Of a DNA stretch of 10,527 nucleotides, positions 6,402 to 10,527 are shown piece after piece. How positions within the stretch are numbered: the stretch's first letter is position 1; every line of letters starts with the position of its first letter. The position numbers and the translations under genes were made by a program. Under the pieces are notes generated by a model. That model was not told the origin of the DNA. It was given only the letters and a program-made list of their open reading frames with translations, and did no database searches. Origin of the DNA: Verrucomicrobiota bacterium (lineage in GTDB: Bacteria; Verrucomicrobiota; Verrucomicrobiia; Chthoniobacterales; UBA10450); NCBI GenBank assembly GCA_003219995.1, contig QHRC01000009.1, positions 1 through 10,527 on the forward strand. Direction: 5' to 3'.

Positions 6402-6900
6402 GGAAAAGTGGACAGCCTGGCTCGACGACCAGTTGAGCGGCAAGGAACTTGTCGACTTCGAAGCGTCTCTGCCGGACAAAGCCGCGGCCGAAGCGGAAAA
6501 GCGCGATGCCCAAAAACTCGGCGCGCTACTGAAGGAACAACTCGGCGCGCAGGCGATGAGCAATGAAGAATTTTTTAGTCATCAATTGCGCGAACGGATC
6601 GGACGAGAAACCGCGTCCCAAGATCGATATGGTGAAAGATCGACATGGTGGACGGTGCGGCGGCTGGTTTGGTCGGGCGCGGCCTCACTCGCTGTTTTTG
6701 TAATTTGCGCCGTCTTCGTCCTGCGCGACAAGAATCCGGGCGAACAATCGCAGTATCTCACGCAGATCCTGAATGCGCGCGTCGATCCCGCGGTCAGCCC
6801 GAATGCCACGATCTCCATGTTCGAGACGAAAGAAGACAAGGTCACCGTGCTGTGGGTCGAGGGATTGCAGTCTTTGCCTGCCGACTACGCAGCAAAATAA
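6388..6900 (+). CDS. Probable single-pass membrane anti-sigma factor
   Basis: The 170-residue protein has a cytoplasmic helical part (1-90: KWTAWLDDQLSGKELVDFEA, then Ala/Glu/Lys-rich helices), one transmembrane helix (about 93-112, LVWSGAASLAVFVICAVFVL, followed by Arg113) and a 58-residue periplasmic tail. The topology, its position directly after the ECF sigma gene and the 14-nt overlap support an anti-sigma factor that holds the sigma factor at the membrane until a periplasmic signal arrives. The opening WTAWLDDQLS resembles the start of anti-sigma helices, but the His/Cys zinc motif of ZAS-type proteins is absent, so it is a zinc-free variant. I chose ATG 6388 over an in-frame ATG at 6349 because the latter lies deep in sigma region 4. 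The next gene starts 6 nt after its stop. No sequence family name can be given with certainty. Confidence 0.75.
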   Translation: MKTFEEKWTAWLDDQLSGKELVDFEASLPDKAAAEAEKRDAQKLGALLKEQLGAQAMSNEEFFSHQLRERIGRETASQDRYGERSTWWTVRRLVWSGAASLAVFVICAVFVLRDKNPGEQSQYLTQILNARVDPAVSPNATISMFETKEDKVTVLWVEGLQSLPADYAAK

Positions 6901-6906
6901 TGGTTC

Positions 6907-7350
6907 ATGCGGAATTGCGCTTTCTTCGTCGCCGCCTCGCTCGCGCTGGCGATCAGCGCGGTTGATTCGATAAACGCCGCCGAAACCGTCTGGAGCGGCC
7001 TGGTCATGGCCGAGAACGTTTCTCGGCCGGCACCCATTCCGGCCGAACTGACGCGCATCGAAGAAACGCTGAAAGAGCTTTTCGGCTACAATCAATTTCA
7101 GGTCATCGGCCAGTCTCGCAAAACCCTTAAAACCGGTGAGGAAGACTGGCTTGCTTCCAGTAAATATTTCGCACTGCATGTCGATGCGCGGGGAGAGACC
7201 GAAGCGGGCTACGTTTTAAACCTGAAGCTTTTCAAGGAACAGGAGCTTTTGCTCGAGATGGACACAAAGCTGAACAAGCGCAGCCCGCTCGTGATCAAAG
7301 GTCCGCAGGTCGGCGGCGGGCAATTGCTGCTCGTGTTGGTCGTGCAGTAG
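6907..7350 (+). CDS. Secreted protein of unknown function in the ECF sigma operon
   Basis: This 147-residue protein starts MRNCAFFVAASLALAISAVD and has a signal-peptide-like N-terminus (Arg2, hydrophobic stretch 5-19, likely cleavage after NAA at 23-25), so it should be exported to the periplasm. The mature part has a helix near 45-60 (PAELTRIEETLKELFGYNQF) followed by alternating beta-like strands, with a conserved-looking end PLVIKGPQVGGGQLLLVLVV (126-145). I do not recognise the family; it has no Cys beyond Cys4 and no catalytic motif I can see. It begins 6 nt after the anti-sigma stop and ends 17-89 nt before the aminopeptidase start, depending on which start is used, so it is almost certainly cotranscribed with the sigma system. 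It could be the periplasmic ligand, sensor or target of the anti-sigma protein, which is inference from position. Confidence 0.75.
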   Translation: MRNCAFFVAASLALAISAVDSINAAETVWSGLVMAENVSRPAPIPAELTRIEETLKELFGYNQFQVIGQSRKTLKTGEEDWLASSKYFALHVDARGETEAGYVLNLKLFKEQELLLEMDTKLNKRSPLVIKGPQVGGGQLLLVLVVQ

Positions 7351-7385
7351 GTGGATCGAGCAGTCCCATGCTCGATGCTAATGAT

Positions 7386-7400
7386 GGCGGCGAAGCCGCC
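7386..7400 (+). promoter_or_regulatory. Small GC hairpin upstream of the aminopeptidase
   Basis: GGCGGC (7386-7391), loop GAA, GCCGCC (7395-7400) form a perfect 6-bp stem. It lies in the short stretch between the secreted-protein stop (7350) and the preferred aminopeptidase start (7440). No T run follows, so it is not an intrinsic terminator. It may modulate readthrough or mRNA stability between the sigma-system genes and the peptidase, or be chance in GC-rich DNA. Confidence 0.3.
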
Positions 7401-7439
7401 GCAGATGCAAATCCGAAAGCGTGCGCTTTAGTGGCGGAG

Positions 7440-10091
7440 ATGCGCCTGCTTTTCCTTCTGGCGATTTCATTTATTTTTGGAGCCGAATTGAACGCCGAAA
7501 AACCATTCAACTTCGCAAGCACTCCTGGAAAGCTGCCGAAGCAGGTTGTCCCGCTTGAGTATTCCGTTCGAATCGTTCCTAATATCGACAAGCTCACCTT
7601 CACCGGAACAGAAACGGTGAAGCTCGATGTGCGCAGTCCCGTGCGCAAGCTGAGACTCAATGCGTTGGAAATCGAAATCTCAAATGCCTCGATCAATGAC
7701 AAACCGATTCCGAAAGGCGCGATCAAGATCGACAATAAAAACGAACTGCTCACGATCGCGCTTCCATCGCAGCTTCCGGCCGGACCGCACACGCTCGCGC
7801 TTGGTTTTTCCGGCAAGATCAATCAGCAAGGGCGCGGGCTTTTCTACATGCGCTATCAGGAGGAGGGTACGGGCGCGAAAAAGATCGCGCTCGGCACCCA
7901 GTTCGAGGCGACGGATGCGCGGAGGTTTTTCCCGTGTTGGGACGAGCCCAGTTTTCGCGCGCGATTTCAACTGAATGCTGTCGTTCCGGAAAACTGGCTC
8001 GCCGTTTCGAACATGCCGATCGAAAGCGAGCACAAGATCGATAATGGAAAAGAAGTGCGCTTCGCACCAACGCCACCGATGGCGAGTTACTTGAATGTTT
8101 TCGTCGCCGGCGAGCTGGATTTGATCGAAACGAAAGCAGCTGGCACTCAGATTCGCGTCATCGCGACAAAAGGTAAGGCCGACTGGGGGCGTTACGCGCT
8201 CGAAAGCACGGCGCAGATTCTGGGATATTTCAACGACTACTTCGACCTTCCGTATCCGCTGCCCAAGCTCGATCAAATCGCCATTCCCGGCGGTTTCGGC
8301 GGCGCGATGGAAAACTGGGGCGGGATTACTTACTACGAATCGGCATTGCTTTTCGATCCCGAAAAATCCTCTGCCGCGACGCAGCAGCGCATTTACGAAG
8401 TGATCGCGCACGAGACCGCGCACATGTGGTTCGGCGATCTCGTGACCATGGCATGGTGGGACAATCTCTGGCTCAATGAAGGTTTTGCCTCCTGGCTGGG
8501 GACGAAATGCACTGCGCGTTTCAATCCGCAATGGGAAGTCTGGCTGGAGAAAGTCGTTCCGCGTGATCCGACACGGCGCACCGGCATCTCCAGGGAATTA
8601 GAGATGGAAGGCGATGCCAGATCGACAACTCACGCGATCCAGCAACCGATCGCGAACGAGGCGGAGGCCAACAGCGCCTTCGACGACATCACTTACCGCA
8701 AAGGCCAGGCGTTTCTGCTTATGCTCGAGAGTTTTCTCGGCGAGAACGCTTTTCGCGACGGCATCCGGCGCTACATCGCCGCGCACAAATATTCAAACTC
8801 GACCACGGTGGATTTGTGGAAGGCGTTAAGCGACGCTTCCGGCAAACCCGCCGGCGAAATCGCAGCGGCGTGGACGGAGCAGCCGGGATTTCCCGTGCTC
8901 AAAGTGAAACGTAATGGCGAAAAGGTTTCACTTACGCAGGAGCGATTTACGATTCATTTTCCAAACGCTCCCGTGCTGCAATGGAAGATTCCCCTCACCT
9001 ACTTCCTCGTCGGCGAAGCTAAACCGCAAAGCCGATTGATGACGGGCAAGATCGACAATCTTCCAGGTGTCCCGTCGGATCGCGCTCTAAAATTGAACGC
9101 GGACGGTGCGGGAAATTATCGCGTCGAGTACGACGAGGCTTCCTGGAAATTGCTGCTCGACGTGCTGCCGAAGTTGAAAGTGCCGGATCGCGTTAATCTT
9201 TTAGGCGACACCTGGGCTCTCGTGCAGGCGAATCGCGCACCTTTGTCGATGTACCTCGGCTTGGTCGAAAAATTGCCGTCCCTCTCGGAACTGGCCGAGC
9301 GCGAGCAAATCATTAACACTTTCGATTTCATCAACCGCTTGCTCGTTGGAAATTCCGTCCGCGAAAAATTTCAAGCGTGCGCTCGTTCGATCCTGCGCCC
9401 GAGCTTCGACGAGCTGGGCTGGGAACCAAAGAAAGATGAGACGCCGCGCGCCGCCATTTTGCGCGGAAGCTTGATCGCGGCGCTCGGTGACTTGAACGAT
9501 CAGGAAATTGTCGGCGGCTGCCGCGAACGATTTCAAAAGTACCTCGTCGATCTTCGATCGCTCGCCCCGGATCTGCGAACGCCGGTCTTCTCGGTCGTGG
9601 GGCACTACGCCGATGAAGCAACCTGGAACAAATTGAGCGAACTCGGTTTGGCAACGACCAGCACCGAGGAGAAACAAAACTACTACGACGCGCTGGCCGG
9701 GGCACGCGATCCGAAGCTGGCTACAAAAACTCTGCAAATTTCGCTGACTGACGAATTGCCGACGAGCCGCGCCATTTTTCTGGTCGGGAAAGTCGCAAGA
9801 AACGGCGAACATGCGGATCTCGCGTGGGAGTTTGCGAAGGCGAACATGAAGGCGCTGTTGGCGAAAACGGATGCGCTGGCCGCAAACAGTTACGCGCCGA
9901 GTTTGTTCACCTTTTTCTCGGAACCGTCACGGGTGGCCGAGTTGCAGGCCTACGCAAAAACGAATCTGCCCGCGACCAGCGCAAAAGAAGTCGCCAAAGC
10001 GGTGGATGAAATTGAATTTCGCGCCGAATTTAAAAACCGCCTCGCCTCACAATTGACCGCCTGGATCGACAAGCAAAAGCCGCGGAAATAA
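7440..10091 (+). CDS. Exported M1-family zinc aminopeptidase
   Basis: This 883-residue metalloprotease should remove N-terminal residues from peptides, in the periplasm. Residues 1-19 (MRLLFLLAISFIFGAELNA) are a signal peptide, cleaved after LNA. An N-terminal beta-sandwich (about 35-230) is followed by the catalytic domain with the exopeptidase motif GGAMENW (287-293, substrate-binding Glu291), the zinc motif HETAH (324-328, ligands His324 and His328, catalytic Glu325), the third ligand Glu347 in NEGFASW after an 18-residue spacing, and Tyr419 in DITYRKG, the transition-state tyrosine. From about 570 onward, GNYRVEYDEASWKLLLDVLP opens an ERAP1-like C-terminal helical domain. Length matches the 850-900 of family members. 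I chose ATG 7440, since an upstream in-frame ATG (7368) would bury the signal peptide behind 24 residues; a GTG at 7431 is also possible. It is the last gene of the sigma unit and converges on the GNAT gene with a 7-nt gap. Confidence 0.93.
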   Translation: MRLLFLLAISFIFGAELNAEKPFNFASTPGKLPKQVVPLEYSVRIVPNIDKLTFTGTETVKLDVRSPVRKLRLNALEIEISNASINDKPIPKGAIKIDNKNELLTIALPSQLPAGPHTLALGFSGKINQQGRGLFYMRYQEEGTGAKKIALGTQFEATDARRFFPCWDEPSFRARFQLNAVVPENWLAVSNMPIESEHKIDNGKEVRFAPTPPMASYLNVFVAGELDLIETKAAGTQIRVIATKGKADWGRYALESTAQILGYFNDYFDLPYPLPKLDQIAIPGGFGGAMENWGGITYYESALLFDPEKSSAATQQRIYEVIAHETAHMWFGDLVTMAWWDNLWLNEGFASWLGTKCTARFNPQWEVWLEKVVPRDPTRRTGISRELEMEGDARSTTHAIQQPIANEAEANSAFDDITYRKGQAFLLMLESFLGENAFRDGIRRYIAAHKYSNSTTVDLWKALSDASGKPAGEIAAAWTEQPGFPVLKVKRNGEKVSLTQERFTIHFPNAPVLQWKIPLTYFLVGEAKPQSRLMTGKIDNLPGVPSDRALKLNADGAGNYRVEYDEASWKLLLDVLPKLKVPDRVNLLGDTWALVQANRAPLSMYLGLVEKLPSLSELAEREQIINTFDFINRLLVGNSVREKFQACARSILRPSFDELGWEPKKDETPRAAILRGSLIAALGDLNDQEIVGGCRERFQKYLVDLRSLAPDLRTPVFSVVGHYADEATWNKLSELGLATTSTEEKQNYYDALAGARDPKLATKTLQISLTDELPTSRAIFLVGKVARNGEHADLAWEFAKANMKALLAKTDALAANSYAPSLFTFFSEPSRVAELQAYAKTNLPATSAKEVAKAVDEIEFRAEFKNRLASQLTAWIDKQKPRK

Positions 10092-10098
10092 TTCTCCG

Positions 10099-10527
10099 TT
10101 ACAAACTCGCGTCTGTCTGCTCGCTCCCGGGCGTGATGAGCAATCGCATCGGGATCATGGAAGATTCATGGAAGCCATGTCGGCGGAAAAATTCCTGGGC
10201 CAAGTTCTCCGGCCGGTCGGTCAACAATGTGATGCGGAGGAAATTTTTCTGACGGGCGAAGTCGATCGCATGTTGGAGGAGTTTCGAACCGTATCCGTGT
10301 CCCTGGTATTGTTTATGGATGACCAAATCCTCGAGCAGAATGACGAAGCCGCCTTCAGCCGTGCTGATGGTAAAGAGCAAATTGATCATGCCGACAATCG
10401 CGCCGTCGCGCCGCAGGACAAAGACGCGGCCGCGGCTCGGTTGTTCGAAGATCAAACGCAAGCCGCGCAGCTGCTTATCTTTGTCTGGGCGAAAATCGCC
10501 TTCCTGGGCAAACAGGCCCCCCAGCAT
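10099..10527 (-). CDS. GNAT-family N-acetyltransferase, partial at the N-terminus
   Basis: The 142 visible residues end in TAA at 10101-10099 and run open to the right edge of the window. The Met at the edge (MLGGLFAQEGDF) looks internal, because GNAT proteins usually have a beta-strand-helix segment before this point; the gene therefore starts outside the window. The acetyl-CoA motif A is Q-x-G-x-G at 75-80 (YQGHGYGSKLL), preceded by the beta-4 strand GGFVILLEDLVIHKQY, and the C-terminal FFRRHGF (113-119) is the typical end of motif B. It should transfer an acetyl group from acetyl-CoA to an unknown amine (protein N-terminus, metabolite or antibiotic). Nothing in the sequence identifies the acceptor. 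It converges on the aminopeptidase gene. Confidence 0.88.
   Translation of the reverse strand: MLGGLFAQEGDFRPDKDKQLRGLRLIFEQPSRGRVFVLRRDGAIVGMINLLFTISTAEGGFVILLEDLVIHKQYQGHGYGSKLLQHAIDFARQKNFLRITLLTDRPENLAQEFFRRHGFHESSMIPMRLLITPGSEQTDASL

Noticed and set aside
7368..7439. ATG 7368 as aminopeptidase start
   Set aside because: It would place 24 polar residues before a good signal peptide and code through a GC hairpin; ATG 7440 gives a normal exported protein.
7680..8531. Minus-strand 283-residue open frame inside the aminopeptidase gene
   Set aside because: Arg/His/Phe-rich antisense shadow of a gene with complete M1 motifs; long antisense frames are common in this codon usage.
9201..9812. 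Minus-strand 203-residue open frame
   Set aside because: Antisense to the aminopeptidase C-terminal domain, with no motif or plausible start context.

Overview
The window looks like chromosomal DNA of a moderately GC-rich, Gram-negative bacterium. My best guess is Verrucomicrobiota, possibly the Chthoniobacterales/Spartobacteria side. That rests on the remembered flavour of several proteins: the short 'MKSAYELAMERL' protein at the left edge, the cNMP-domain/thioredoxin-reductase-like fusion and the ECF sigma operon. It is inference, not a search result. No phage, integrase, transposase, CRISPR array, tRNA or rRNA was seen.

Layout. The left edge holds the N-terminal 44 codons of a small minus-strand protein (134 to 1, continuing off the window). 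It diverges from a Cof-type HAD phosphatase (318-1091, +). That gene converges on a minus-strand membrane protein (1113-1871) that resembles the largely eukaryotic Mpv17/PMP22 family. Their junction is a 54-nt imperfect palindrome overlapping both stop codons. Upstream of the membrane protein lies a 57-residue lipoprotein with a GTG start (2087 to 1914, -), easily missed by ATG-based or length-filtered gene calling. It diverges from rlmN (2148-3233, +), the radical-SAM 23S rRNA/tRNA adenine-C2 methyltransferase. rlmN converges, with a 6-nt gap, on a 566-residue flavoprotein (4940 to 3240, -). This protein joins a cyclic-nucleotide-binding-like domain and a glutaredoxin-like linker to a thioredoxin-reductase fold that has lost the CxxC redox pair.

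From 5084 to 10091 five plus-strand genes run close together: a 222-residue acidic helical protein of unknown function, an ECF RNA polymerase sigma factor, a single-pass membrane protein that is its probable anti-sigma factor (14-nt overlap), a secreted 147-residue protein of unknown function (6 nt further on), and an exported M1-family zinc aminopeptidase. A partial GNAT acetyltransferase (minus strand) closes the window, 7 nt from the aminopeptidase stop.

How they may work together. The sigma/anti-sigma/secreted-protein/aminopeptidase run looks like one transcription unit: an envelope-sensing sigma system travelling with an exported peptidase. The other genes are housekeeping (RlmN, HAD phosphatase, GNAT) or orphan redox and membrane functions. 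The most unusual items are the Mpv17-like bacterial protein with its palindrome tail, the hidden lipoprotein, a leader hairpin that may position a remote Shine-Dalgarno sequence for the HAD gene, and the CxxC-less cNMP/thioredoxin-reductase fusion.
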